Source of the DNA: Bacteroidaceae bacterium
GTDB taxonomy: Bacteria > Bacteroidota > Bacteroidia > Bacteroidales > Bacteroidaceae
Assembly: GCA_017619585.1 (NCBI GenBank)
Contig: JAFZSA010000044.1
Span: forward strand, 31,952 to 95,951
DNA length: 64,000 nucleotides
Reading direction: 5' to 3'
Position numbers and translations under genes: made by a program
Shown: positions 26,469 through 34,352 of the stretch, piece by piece
Layout of the letters: every line of letters starts with the position of its first letter
Position numbering within the stretch: the stretch's first letter is position 1
Notes under the pieces: model-generated
Seen by the model: only the letters and a program-made list of their open reading frames with translations
The model's database searches: none
Told to the model about the DNA's origin: nothing

Positions 26469-26528
26469 TGTTAGATTTGTTTTATGTGGATTATAATTGA
26501 TTGATTTTCTTTTATCTAATACCGTTTG

Positions 26529-26536
26529 CAAAGTTA
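26529..26536 (-). promoter_or_regulatory. -7 box for ilvC
   Basis: TAACTTTG on the - strand, 60 bp upstream of the ilvC ATG, lies in the gap after the thioesterase gene. It allows ilvC expression apart from the rest of the operon. Confidence 0.6.
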
Positions 26537-26558
26537 CAAAATAATATTGAAATAAGCA

Positions 26559-27311
26559 CTATCGGAAACAAATTTTTGCTTGGCAGACCACATCGCTTTC
26601 ATTTTTCTTAACCTCCACATCCGTCTCATTCTCATCAACGGGTTGGATATAGAAGCTCAGTCGGTCACCCATATAAGATTCTGCCTTGTAAGCAATCTCA
26701 AATCTGCGGATACTATGCTTCTCGAACCTCTCGCGTGGGAACAGGTCAAGAATGTGCTCTATGTACTTGATGCTGTTGATGTGCCCGTTTATGTCCACAT
26801 CGCTGTAATACGTATCTATGGTGCGTACCAGCTGCGCATCTTTGAAGCGGAATCTGCCGTGTCCGGCTATGGGACACACATTCTCCTCAGGCAAAACCAC
26901 ATAGTTCAGGATGTCACCGTTATAGAGATTCAGCAAGTCGCAGGGTTTTCTTGTTTCCATATCAATCATCGCCCATACGCTTCTGGCATATCCGTAAGGT
27001 GTTCCGTCTGACCTGAGAATGGCGAAGTTACGGTTAGTGAAGAGTTTCATCACACTTTCCACCCATGTCTTCACCTGGGCATGCTCATACTGGCGAGGCA
27101 TCTCCTCCATTTCTATGCTCAGACGGCTCAGCACCCAAGTATAGTGATTCTCGTTGAGTGCTCCTATGCCCCACCCTCTCTTCTGGCTATGGTTACCTGC
27201 AGCATTCAGCAGATGGTTTCCCAGTATGCCCATGAAGATGCGACCTGTGAAGTCAACATGAAAGGGCTCTACGTAGAATGGATGAGTGTCTATCTTTTCA
27301 AGCACATTCAT
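26559..27311 (-). CDS. Acyl-ACP thioesterase (FatA/FatB-like)
   Basis: This 250-residue protein has two hotdog domains. The first (about residues 1-140) includes NHLLNAAGNHSQKRGWG and SRLSIEMEEMPRQYE. The second starts YYSDVDINGHINSIKYIEHILD (about 165-190), matching the family's D-x-N-x-H-x-N active-site pattern. It hydrolyses acyl-ACP to release free fatty acids in the cytoplasm. Its place inside an ilv operon may reflect use of branched-chain acyl chains made from valine/leucine/isoleucine intermediates; that link is inference. The start overlaps the ilvN stop by 4 bp, indicating translational coupling. Confidence 0.88.
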   Translation of the reverse strand: MNVLEKIDTHPFYVEPFHVDFTGRIFMGILGNHLLNAAGNHSQKRGWGIGALNENHYTWVLSRLSIEMEEMPRQYEHAQVKTWVESVMKLFTNRNFAILRSDGTPYGYARSVWAMIDMETRKPCDLLNLYNGDILNYVVLPEENVCPIAGHGRFRFKDAQLVRTIDTYYSDVDINGHINSIKYIEHILDLFPRERFEKHSIRRFEIAYKAESYMGDRLSFYIQPVDENETDVEVKKNESDVVCQAKICFR

Positions 27312-28123
27312 GCATTATCCCTTTCTTCCTCACGCTTTGCGATATACTGATCCAGACGTTCTACGCATGACTTGGTGATGGCAATGCGACCAGAACGGAC
27401 AAACTGAAGTACACAACCCAGATTATCCAGACACTTGAAATGCTCCAGCACATCACTTGTCACACCCGTCTTCTCTACCGTGGTATAAGTGGGATTAACC
27501 TCTACTATTCGGGCATCGAACCTGCGCACAATACGTGATATCTCAGGATTAGCCAATACAACAGGGGTTGAGAGTTTCAGCAACGATGTCTCCAAGATAA
27601 AGATCTCGTCCTCCAGGAAACAGTTAGCCTGCAGGACATCAATCTTCTTCTCTATCTGCTTACACAGCATCTCGGCCATTTCCTGCTTACAGAAACAGGT
27701 AATGGTGTATTTGTGCACACCAGGAGTACTGGATGAACAAACATTCAGCGACTCAATGTTCACCTGACGACGTGTAAAGACTGCCGTAATCTGGTTCAGC
27801 ACACCAGCGTAGTTCTCTGAATATATAATTAATGTATAGAGGGTAAGTCCCTTGTGGTTAAGCAGAGAGCCCTCCTTACCGGCTGTTGATCTGCGTGCCA
27901 CGGCATTTCTGGAGAAAGTCTCATACTGTCCGTCGCTCCTTACATCATCTGCCAGGGTAGCCTGACGCTGACGAGCCAGATTCTTCTCGTACGAGTCACG
28001 GTCAACAGAAGCCGCAGCCCTTACGGCAGCATCAAAGGATTCCGTTACATTCTGCTCATCGCACTTTCCGCAGGTATTGCAGTCACCACACTCAACAGCA
28101 CCATATTTCTTTTTTTCTTCCAT
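27308..28123 (-). CDS. ilvN: Acetolactate synthase regulatory subunit with Cys-rich N-terminal extension
   Basis: This 271-residue protein has a standard core from about residue 92 onward. The first ACT domain (LYTLIIYSENYAGVLNQITAVF, RRQVNIESLNV) and an ALS_ss_C-like second domain bind valine for feedback control of the catalytic subunit. The first 91 residues are unusual: CGDCNTCGKC (residues 12-21, four Cys at CxxC spacing), then an Ala/Arg-rich stretch. The extension is not a start-site error, because ilvN begins 6 bp after the ilvB stop with an AGAGGT ribosome-binding site and no later Met precedes the ACT domain. The Cys cluster could bind zinc or an iron-sulfur centre, which is inference. 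The stop overlaps the thioesterase start by 4 bp. Confidence 0.92.
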   Translation of the reverse strand: MEEKKKYGAVECGDCNTCGKCDEQNVTESFDAAVRAAASVDRDSYEKNLARQRQATLADDVRSDGQYETFSRNAVARRSTAGKEGSLLNHKGLTLYTLIIYSENYAGVLNQITAVFTRRQVNIESLNVCSSSTPGVHKYTITCFCKQEMAEMLCKQIEKKIDVLQANCFLEDEIFILETSLLKLSTPVVLANPEISRIVRRFDARIVEVNPTYTTVEKTGVTSDVLEHFKCLDNLGCVLQFVRSGRIAITKSCVERLDQYIAKREEERDNA

Positions 28124-28129
28124 ACCTCT

Positions 28130-29887
28130 TTACTTTACTTCCAACAACATTTCATCCACATTACCTCCCGGAGGTGTCATAGGCAGCACATTGTCCTCTT
28201 CCATCACAGCACATTGCAGGATGTAAGGACCATCTGTCTGCAGCATCTCCTGAATAGCGGCATCCAAATCCTTTCTGTCAACAACGGTCTTGCAGGGGAT
28301 TCCATAACCAGCTGCAATCTTCTCGTAGTCGGGGTTCAGCATAGGAGTGAATGAATAGCGCTTGTTGAAGAACATATACTGCCACTGGCGCACGTTGCCA
28401 AGGTAGTTGTTGTTCAGGAGAATCATCTTCACGGGGCAGCGCTGCTCCATGATGGTTCCAAGCTCCTGGATGGTCATCTGGAATCCGCCATCGCCACAGA
28501 ACATACAAACCGTTCTGTCAGGAGCGCCAAAGGTAGCACCTATGGCTGCAGGGATACCAAAGCCCATAGTACCGCAACCACCGCTAGTAACAACCGAGCG
28601 GGGCTTGGTGAACTTGAAGTAACGGCAACCGAACATCTGGTTCTGACCAACATCGGTCACCATGATAGCCTCGCTGTTGGCAGCATCGCTCACCTTACGT
28701 ACTACCTCGCCCATCAGCAGGGGTCCTTCCGTAGGATGCAAAGCAGGTTCTATTACCTTATTATATTCTTTCTCGTCGTAGGGTTTGAAGCCGTCTATCC
28801 AGGCCTTATGTTTAGCCTTGTCCACCAACTTGGTGATAGCAGGCAGCGTCTGCTTACAATCACCCAAGACAGCCTGATTTACCTTAACATTCTTATCTAT
28901 TTCACTGGGATCTATATCCAAATGGATAATCTTAGCCTGCTTGGCGTAGTTCTTCAGGTTACCCGTCACACGGTCGTCAAAGCGCATACCAACGGCAATC
29001 AGCAAGTCGCACTGATTGGTCATCACATTGGGAGCCAAGTTACCATGCATACCCAGACGGCCCATATTCAGCGGATGGTCTGAGGGAGCAGCAGAAAGTC
29101 CGAGGAAAGTCGTTCCGAAAGGAATCTGGGCCTTCTCGCACAATGCCAGCAGTTCCTTGTTGGCACCGGCAAGTTCTACGCCCTGACCTACCAGCATAAA
29201 GGGTTTCACGCTCTCGTTAATCATCTTGGCAGCCATCTCCACAGCACCTTCAGCAGGCTGAGGACATGGGTTATAGCTACGGATGAAGTCGATGGTCTGA
29301 GGCTGATACTCTATCATTGCCGTCTGCGCATTCTTGGTAAAGTCCAGCACTACAGGACCTGGACGACCGCTACTGGCAATAAAGAAGGCACGGGCAACGG
29401 CCCATGCTATATCCTCAGCTCTTCTGATCTGATAGTTCCACTTAGTGATAGGCTGTGTCACACCTACCACGTCAACTTCCTGGAACGCATCCGTTCCCAG
29501 CATGGCTGCTCCTACCTGTCCGCAGATAACAACCAATGGAGTTGAGTCCATCAGGGCATCTGCTACACCTGTTATAGTATTCATAGCGCCAGGACCGCTG
29601 GTAACAATGGCACATCCCACCTTGCCACTCACACGGGCATAGCCCTGAGCAGCGTGTACAGCAGCCTGTTCGTGACGTACCAGAATGTGATGTAACTTAT
29701 CCTTATGATCATAAAGTGCATCATACGTAGGCATGATGGCACCGCCAGGATAGCCAAAGAGCACATCTACCCCCTGATTCTCAAGGCTACGCATCATAGC
29801 CTCTGCACCAGAGATAAGAAGACCTTGGCCCCCTTTCTTTCCCCCCCCTTGGGTGGAACGATTAATATTTTCTTTTTCTAATATCAT
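28130..29887 (-). CDS. ilvB: Acetolactate synthase catalytic subunit
   Basis: This 585-residue thiamine-diphosphate enzyme condenses pyruvate with pyruvate or 2-oxobutyrate, the first committed step of branched-chain amino-acid synthesis. Visible motifs are LISGAEAMMRSLENQGVDVL at the start of the PYR domain, catalytic Glu in VRHEQAAVHAAQGYAR, and the ThDP/Mg motif GDGGFQMTIQELG...NNNYLGN near the C terminus. I chose the ATG at 29887 over an in-frame TTG at 29905. The N-terminal stretch STQGGGKKGGQG is atypical and is encoded by a GC-rich dispersed repeat (29823-29857). ilvN follows after 6 bp. Confidence 0.96.
   Translation of the reverse strand: MILEKENINRSTQGGGKKGGQGLLISGAEAMMRSLENQGVDVLFGYPGGAIMPTYDALYDHKDKLHHILVRHEQAAVHAAQGYARVSGKVGCAIVTSGPGAMNTITGVADALMDSTPLVVICGQVGAAMLGTDAFQEVDVVGVTQPITKWNYQIRRAEDIAWAVARAFFIASSGRPGPVVLDFTKNAQTAMIEYQPQTIDFIRSYNPCPQPAEGAVEMAAKMINESVKPFMLVGQGVELAGANKELLALCEKAQIPFGTTFLGLSAAPSDHPLNMGRLGMHGNLAPNVMTNQCDLLIAVGMRFDDRVTGNLKNYAKQAKIIHLDIDPSEIDKNVKVNQAVLGDCKQTLPAITKLVDKAKHKAWIDGFKPYDEKEYNKVIEPALHPTEGPLLMGEVVRKVSDAANSEAIMVTDVGQNQMFGCRYFKFTKPRSVVTSGGCGTMGFGIPAAIGATFGAPDRTVCMFCGDGGFQMTIQELGTIMEQRCPVKMILLNNNYLGNVRQWQYMFFNKRYSFTPMLNPDYEKIAAGYGIPCKTVVDRKDLDAAIQEMLQTDGPYILQCAVMEEDNVLPMTPPGGNVDEMLLEVK
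29823..29857 (-). repeat. GC-rich dispersed element, copy d2, inside the ilvB N-terminal codons
   Basis: On the - strand it reads CCACCCAAGGGGGGGG, then AAAGAAAGGGGGCC, a diverged form of CTCCCC/GGGGAG/GAGGGGGCT. It is in frame and gives the Gly/Lys-rich start of IlvB. It is inverted relative to copy d at 29915-29949. Confidence 0.5.
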
Positions 29888-29914
29888 TGCATTAACTATT
29901 CTCAAACTATCTAT

Positions 29915-29949
29915 CCTCCCCCAAAGGGGGAGTTAGAGGGGGCTTTTAG
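29915..29949 (+). repeat. GC-rich dispersed element, copy d, at the ilvD/ilvB junction
   Basis: CCTCCCCCAAAGGGGGAG, TTA, GAGGGGGCT, TTTA covers the ilvD stop codon (29946-29948). Read on the gene strand: stop, AAGCCCCCTC, TAA, then a CTCCCCC/GGGGGAG hairpin. It forms an inverted pair with copy d2. Confidence 0.8.
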
Positions 29950-31742
29950 ATTCTTACCCCTCCCTTATCTGCACTGCTTACACTCTTTGCATAATGTTGT
30001 AAGGCTTTACTAACAACTCTTTTACGCTTCAGTGGCTGCTGTGGACGAGCGGCCAATTCTTCATCGGTTAATTTTACATTGATGGAACGAGAGGGGATGT
30101 CAATGACGATAATGTCACCATCCTTAATCTTGCCTATGTTACCACCGCTGGCAGCCTCAGGCGAGATATGACCAATGCTCAAGCCGCTGGTACCGCCAGA
30201 GAAACGACCGTCCGTAATCAGGGCACACTCCTTACCCATGTGCATACTCTTGATGTATGATGTGGGATAGAGCATCTCCTGCATACCAGGACCGCCCTTG
30301 GGACCCTCGTGTGTAATCACCACGCAGTCACCCTTCTTTACCTTACCGCCCAGGATTCCCTCGCAGGCATCCTCCTGAGAGTCGAAGCAAACAGCAGGAC
30401 CCTCAAAGTGCCACAACTCAGGAGCTACACCGGCAGTCTTCACTACGCAACCGTCCTGAGCAATATTTCCGAAGAGGACAGCCATACCGCCATCCTTAGT
30501 ATAGGCATGTTCTATATCACGGATACATCCGTTTGCACGGTCGGTATCCAAGCTTTCCCAACGAGTATCCTGCGAGCCCATCTTGGTAGAGAACTTACCA
30601 GCAGGAGCACTGTGATAGATTCTATCAGCTTCCGGATCAATAGTATCACCCGTGATAGAGTACTTCTTGATATCCTCACCGAGGGTAGCACCATTCACAC
30701 GCTTGCAGGTCAAATCCAACAGATTTCCCTTAGCCAACTCGCCCAGAATACCCAGGATACCACCTGCGCGATTCTCCTCCTGAATAGAATACTTCTGCCA
30801 GTTGGGAGCCAACTTGCAAAGGAAAGGCACCTTGCGTGAGAGGGCATCAATATCACTCATCTTAAAGTCTACGCCACCCTCCTGGGCAACAGCCAAGAGG
30901 TGAAGCACCGTATTGGTAGAAGCGCCCATGGCTATATCCAGCGTCATAGCATTCAGGAAAGCCTGGCGGGTAGCAATACTGCGAGGCAGAACGCTTTCGT
31001 CACCATCCTCGTAATAGGCAAAGGCATTCTTTACAATCAACTTGGCAGCATCTCTGAAGAGCTGCACGCGGTTAACGTGCGTAGCCAGGATACTTCCGTT
31101 TCCAGGCAGCGAGAAGCCCAAAGCCTCTGTCAGCGAGTTCATAGAATTGGCGGTGAACATACCAGAGCAGGCACCACAACCAGGGCAGGCACTATGTTCC
31201 ACAATCTCCAACTCCTCATCACTGACGGTGGGGTCACCACCTTTTATCATAGCCGTAATCAGGTCGGCATTCTCGCCGTTCACCTTACCGGCCTCCATAG
31301 GTCCGCCGCTAACAAAGACGGCAGGGATATTCAGTCGCATGGCAGCCATCAGCATACCAGGCGTAACCTTGTCACAGTTACTGATGCACACCATAGCATC
31401 TGCCTTGTGTGCATTCACCATATACTCAACAGAGTCGGCAATGATGTCGCGTGAGGGCAACGAATAAAGCATACCATCGTGACCCATAGCAATACCGTCG
31501 TCCACGGCAATAGTGTTGAATTCAGCAGCATAGCATCCCAGCTTTTCAATCTCGGCCTTCACAATCTGCCCAATCTCATGCAGATGAGTATGTCCGGGCA
31601 CAAACTGTGTAAATGAGTTCACTATGGCAATGATAGGTTTGCCAAACTGTTCGCGTTTCATACCGTTTGCCACCCATAGAGCACGGGCACCAGCCATACG
31701 GCGTCCCTCGGTACAAACAGCACTCCTCAGTTGATGTTTCAT
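29946..31742 (-). CDS. ilvD: Dihydroxy-acid dehydratase
   Basis: This 598-residue iron-sulfur dehydratase makes the 2-oxo acids of the valine and isoleucine pathways from the IlvC product. Cluster Cys are visible in [17 protein letters not shown] and [20 protein letters not shown], with a further conserved region [20 protein letters not shown] near the C terminus. It is the first gene of the - strand cluster ilvD-ilvB-ilvN-thioesterase-ilvC. A promoter box lies 35 bp upstream of the ATG at 31742; this leader is too short for a peptide attenuator. A GC-rich repeat covers the stop codon. Confidence 0.97.
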   Translation of the reverse strand: MKHQLRSAVCTEGRRMAGARALWVANGMKREQFGKPIIAIVNSFTQFVPGHTHLHEIGQIVKAEIEKLGCYAAEFNTIAVDDGIAMGHDGMLYSLPSRDIIADSVEYMVNAHKADAMVCISNCDKVTPGMLMAAMRLNIPAVFVSGGPMEAGKVNGENADLITAMIKGGDPTVSDEELEIVEHSACPGCGACSGMFTANSMNSLTEALGFSLPGNGSILATHVNRVQLFRDAAKLIVKNAFAYYEDGDESVLPRSIATRQAFLNAMTLDIAMGASTNTVLHLLAVAQEGGVDFKMSDIDALSRKVPFLCKLAPNWQKYSIQEENRAGGILGILGELAKGNLLDLTCKRVNGATLGEDIKKYSITGDTIDPEADRIYHSAPAGKFSTKMGSQDTRWESLDTDRANGCIRDIEHAYTKDGGMAVLFGNIAQDGCVVKTAGVAPELWHFEGPAVCFDSQEDACEGILGGKVKKGDCVVITHEGPKGGPGMQEMLYPTSYIKSMHMGKECALITDGRFSGGTSGLSIGHISPEAASGGNIGKIKDGDIIVIDIPSRSINVKLTDEELAARPQQPLKRKRVVSKALQHYAKSVSSADKGGVRI

Positions 31743-31776
31743 ATTGCTTTCTCCTTACCTTATTATTATGAGGGGG

Positions 31777-31784
31777 CAAAATTA
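31777..31784 (-). promoter_or_regulatory. -7 box of the ilv operon
   Basis: TAATTTTG on the - strand, 34 bp before the ilvD ATG, has a TTG-containing -33 region (CAACAA on the + strand at 31805-31810) at the usual spacing of about 20 bp. Confidence 0.65.
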
Positions 31785-31889
31785 ATCAAAATCCTGCTCA
31801 TTTGCAACAATTTACAGGATATTTATGCTCATTTCGTAACAAACGAGCATTCAATTGCATAAAAATGTCATCCCGAAACCTGCGTTCTG

Positions 31890-33560
31890 TTATCTGTAGC
31901 TATTGCTACCCAGACGTACATCGCAGCAGTTCCTTTGCAGAATCTCGTGTCCGTTCACAAAAGTGTTGCCATAAATCTCCACATCTTGGGCATCATGCAA
32001 CAGGATGGCTATGGGATGAATTCCCTCGATGTGGTTGTTACGAATCAGGATATTTCGGTTCACATGCGATGGCGTCTCGGGCGACTCTGTAGTGACCATA
32101 ACACCTGTGGCCCGATAGCCACGGTCTGTCCCTGCGCCTTGGATTTCGTTGTCCTCCACCACCACATGCTCTACAGGACCAGCCTCGTGCCAACTAAGTT
32201 CAGCGCCCAACTTGATGGCAGACAGGGTGCTACGACCTATGCGGTTGCCGCGTACCACCACATCGCGGGCTTTCAAAAGGAAAGCCCTGCCATTGTTATA
32301 GTCCACGACATTGTCCAGTATCTGTACGCGTGGGAAGCGTGAATAGTTGTACATCAGCAGCTGTCGGCAATCTGCCGTGGGCAACGGATGATCCAGCGTA
32401 ACATCTACACGCCAATTCTCGGCATCTATGTTGCATGCACGAGTAACGTAGCACCCAACCTCCCGCATCGTTCTACGGTTCAGCAAAATAAGCGTATCCC
32501 CAACCAGCGGATAATCCAACGCCTGAGCGTGCAGGTCGGCACCCTCCACGCGCACCTCTATCCGACTGAGGTCAGTAGCATCGGGCATAATATGCCAGTA
32601 GTAGTTATGAATATTCGTACAATCGTCCCCATTTCCCGCAAAGGTAGAATGGCAGATGGTCAGGTCGCCGCTGCAGGATGTAAAGTGCGTAGCGTCTGTA
32701 GAGGTAGAACTGAACCTGCCCTCTTCCGGCGTGACGTTCAGGCTATCTATCAGAATGTTGTGGCACAGATGCCCTACCACTCCCATGCCTGGATAGCTTC
32801 TGATAGAGAGGTCTCGCAGGGTGATGTCTTCCGATTCGCGCAGCATCACGCACGGACGATAATGACCACCATAGCGGATAATCAGGACATCCCCTACGGG
32901 AGGCTGCTCCTTTGACGACACACGCACCAACCCTGGGCGCAGCAGTTCTGCGTCCCATATATAGCCGTAGTAGAAATGCCTGCGCTCGCTACTGTAGAAG
33001 TAATAGCGCCCCTGCACAATGCTGTCTATGTAAGCATACAGCGCAGGGTCATATTCTATGTCAAAGTCCTTTTCCGAAGTTCGCACCACCCTGCCCTCTG
33101 TAGCGGCAGGACGACGATAGGTAATTTCCATGCCGTTCACTTTTACCCCTTTACAGCCAACGAAAGAGAGCACCTGCATCCATCCTTCCACCTGCAGTCG
33201 TGCCCCTCGCGCCTCTATGGTCAGGCCCTCACAACCAGTAAAGTCCAACCCTGTAACGTAGGGCTTCTGTGGCTGAAAGAGTGCCCATTGCACCTCAAGC
33301 CCCTTGCCCAAGGCACCGCTGATGGCCCGTCTTTCTATATCAATAGCCACTGGATCGTCCAACTGGTACATGCCGGCAGGAAAGCAAAGTGTTGTCTGCG
33401 GATGCTTACGGCAATAGGCAGCTGCACGCCTCAGCGCCTCCGTATCAGAGCGTCCGTCATCAGGACGTGCCCCGAACTTCGCAACTGATACCGTACGCGC
33501 AGCGGCAGCGGCCGCCAGCAATAAGATGATTATCAATGCCAAAAGAACGCGTTTTTCCAT
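31890..33560 (-). CDS. Secreted right-handed beta-helix enzyme, GH110-like (alpha-1,3-galactosidase type)
   Basis: This 556-residue protein has a signal peptide (MEKRVLLALIIILLLAAAAAA). VSVAKFGARPDDGRSDTEALRRA follows, the usual entry to a parallel beta-helix of the pectate-lyase superfamily. Repeated VEDNEI / IRNNHI / IYGNTF coils occupy the C-terminal half. The stretch STDATHFTSCSGDLTICHS, then DDCTNIHNYYW near residues 280-315, resembles the DATHF and DDxxNxH motifs I associate with GH110 galactosidases. GH110 enzymes remove terminal alpha-1,3-galactose, such as the blood-group B sugar. Assignment to GH110 rather than another beta-helix family is likely but unproven. The gene stands alone with its own promoter. 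Confidence 0.7.
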   Translation of the reverse strand: MEKRVLLALIIILLLAAAAAARTVSVAKFGARPDDGRSDTEALRRAAAYCRKHPQTTLCFPAGMYQLDDPVAIDIERRAISGALGKGLEVQWALFQPQKPYVTGLDFTGCEGLTIEARGARLQVEGWMQVLSFVGCKGVKVNGMEITYRRPAATEGRVVRTSEKDFDIEYDPALYAYIDSIVQGRYYFYSSERRHFYYGYIWDAELLRPGLVRVSSKEQPPVGDVLIIRYGGHYRPCVMLRESEDITLRDLSIRSYPGMGVVGHLCHNILIDSLNVTPEEGRFSSTSTDATHFTSCSGDLTICHSTFAGNGDDCTNIHNYYWHIMPDATDLSRIEVRVEGADLHAQALDYPLVGDTLILLNRRTMREVGCYVTRACNIDAENWRVDVTLDHPLPTADCRQLLMYNYSRFPRVQILDNVVDYNNGRAFLLKARDVVVRGNRIGRSTLSAIKLGAELSWHEAGPVEHVVVEDNEIQGAGTDRGYRATGVMVTTESPETPSHVNRNILIRNNHIEGIHPIAILLHDAQDVEIYGNTFVNGHEILQRNCCDVRLGSNSYR

Positions 33561-33591
33561 AGTACGTTTACATTATTGTTCATTCTGGATG

Positions 33592-33599
33592 CAAATATA
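33592..33599 (-). promoter_or_regulatory. -7 box for the beta-helix gene
   Basis: TATATTTG on the - strand lies 31 bp before the ATG at 33560. No -33 TTTG is present at the usual spacing. Confidence 0.45.
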
Positions 33600-33635
33600 A
33601 AGTATTTTGGTAAAATAAAGAAATCCCCAAATAAA

Positions 33636-33667
33636 TTTGATATTTCTCTCACATAATCGTACCTTTG
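33636..33667 (+). promoter_or_regulatory. Complete Bacteroidetes promoter (TTTG - 20 bp - TACCTTTG)
   Basis: TTTG at 33636-33639 and TACCTTTG at 33660-33667 are 20 bp apart. The flanks CAAATAAA and TAATCG match those of the promoter at 11005-11036 almost exactly. It drives the FKBP gene at 33702. Confidence 0.8.
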
Positions 33668-33701
33668 CAGCGATTTTATATGATAAGGTTATAAAAAGAA
33701 T

Positions 33702-34277
33702 ATGGCAGAAAACAAATACATTACCGTAGCTTACAAGTTATTTGCCCCTATGCAAGGCAATGAACGCGAACTTATTGAAGAGGCAACAGAAGAGCGCCCC
33801 TTCCAGTTTATCTCAGCCTTAGGCATGACACTGGATGCCTTCGAGGCTCAGATTGCTCCTCTGGCTCCAGGAGCCGAGTTTGATATCAAGCTGAGCACAG
33901 AAGAAGCTTACGGTCCCTTTGTACCCGAAGCTGTCCAGAAGGTGCCCGCCAGCATCTTCATGATAAACGGAAAAATTGACAAGCGTTACATCTATGAGGG
34001 TGCCGTAGTGCCCCTGCAAAATGCAGAAGGCGAGCGATTTAACGGTACAATCACAGAGATCACAGATACGGAGATTACCGTCGACCTGAACCACCCTCTG
34101 GCCGGCAAAGAACTGAATTTTGTGGGCAAGGTGATTGAGAGCCGCGAAGCTAACAACAAGGAAATTCAGGATGCCCTGAACGTACTGACCGGTGGCGGCT
34201 GCAGCGGTGGTTGTGGTGGCTGTAGCGGTGGTTGTGGCAGTTGCGACAGCGGCTGTGGCAGCTGTGGAAATTCATAG
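33702..34277 (+). CDS. SlyD-like FKBP-type peptidyl-prolyl isomerase with Cys-rich metal-binding tail
   Basis: This 191-residue cytoplasmic protein has no signal peptide. Residues 1-150 form the SlyD-type FKBP domain with an inserted chaperone flap (AYGPFVPEAVQKVP, GTITEITDTEITVDLNHPLAGKELNF). DLNHPLAGK.L.F is diagnostic for SlyD-like proteins. The last 35 residues are Gly/Cys/Ser repeats with eight Cys (GGCSGGCGGCSGG, then CGSCDSGCGSCG), comparable to the metal-binding tail of E. coli SlyD, which handles nickel for hydrogenase. This tail lacks His and is Cys-only, which may favour zinc, copper or iron-sulfur ligation (inference). It has a complete promoter and is monocistronic. Confidence 0.92.
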   Translation: MAENKYITVAYKLFAPMQGNERELIEEATEERPFQFISALGMTLDAFEAQIAPLAPGAEFDIKLSTEEAYGPFVPEAVQKVPASIFMINGKIDKRYIYEGAVVPLQNAEGERFNGTITEITDTEITVDLNHPLAGKELNFVGKVIESREANNKEIQDALNVLTGGGCSGGCGGCSGGCGSCDSGCGSCGNS

Positions 34278-34309
34278 TTGACAGTTGATAGTTGACAGGT
34301 GACAGTTAG
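34275..34309. repeat. Array of five 7-bp units starting at the FKBP stop codon
   Basis: Heptamers TAGTTGA, CAGTTGA, TAGTTGA, CAGGTGA, CAGTTAG start with the TAG stop itself. Confidence 0.8.
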
Positions 34310-34310
34310 G

Positions 34311-34318
34311 TAATTTTG
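34311..34318 (+). promoter_or_regulatory. Possible -7 box for aroC
   Basis: TAATTTTG lies 34 bp upstream of the aroC ATG, between two heptamer arrays. The TTGA-rich array upstream might supply a -33-like TTG, but the spacing (16 or 23 bp) is not ideal. Confidence 0.4.
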
Positions 34319-34320
34319 AT

Positions 34321-34348
34321 TCTTCACTCTTCACTTTTCACTCTTCAC
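34321..34348. repeat. Array of four 7-bp units (TCTTCAC) before aroC
   Basis: TCTTCAC, TCTTCAC, TTTTCAC, TCTTCAC in exact register fill the aroC leader, ending 4 bp before the ATG. Confidence 0.8.
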
Positions 34349-34352
34349 TTAA

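Noticed and set aside
31743..31889. Leader-peptide attenuator for the ilv operon
   Set aside because: The promoter box leaves only about 30 bases before the ilvD ATG and no Val/Leu/Ile-rich mini-frame or terminator is present.
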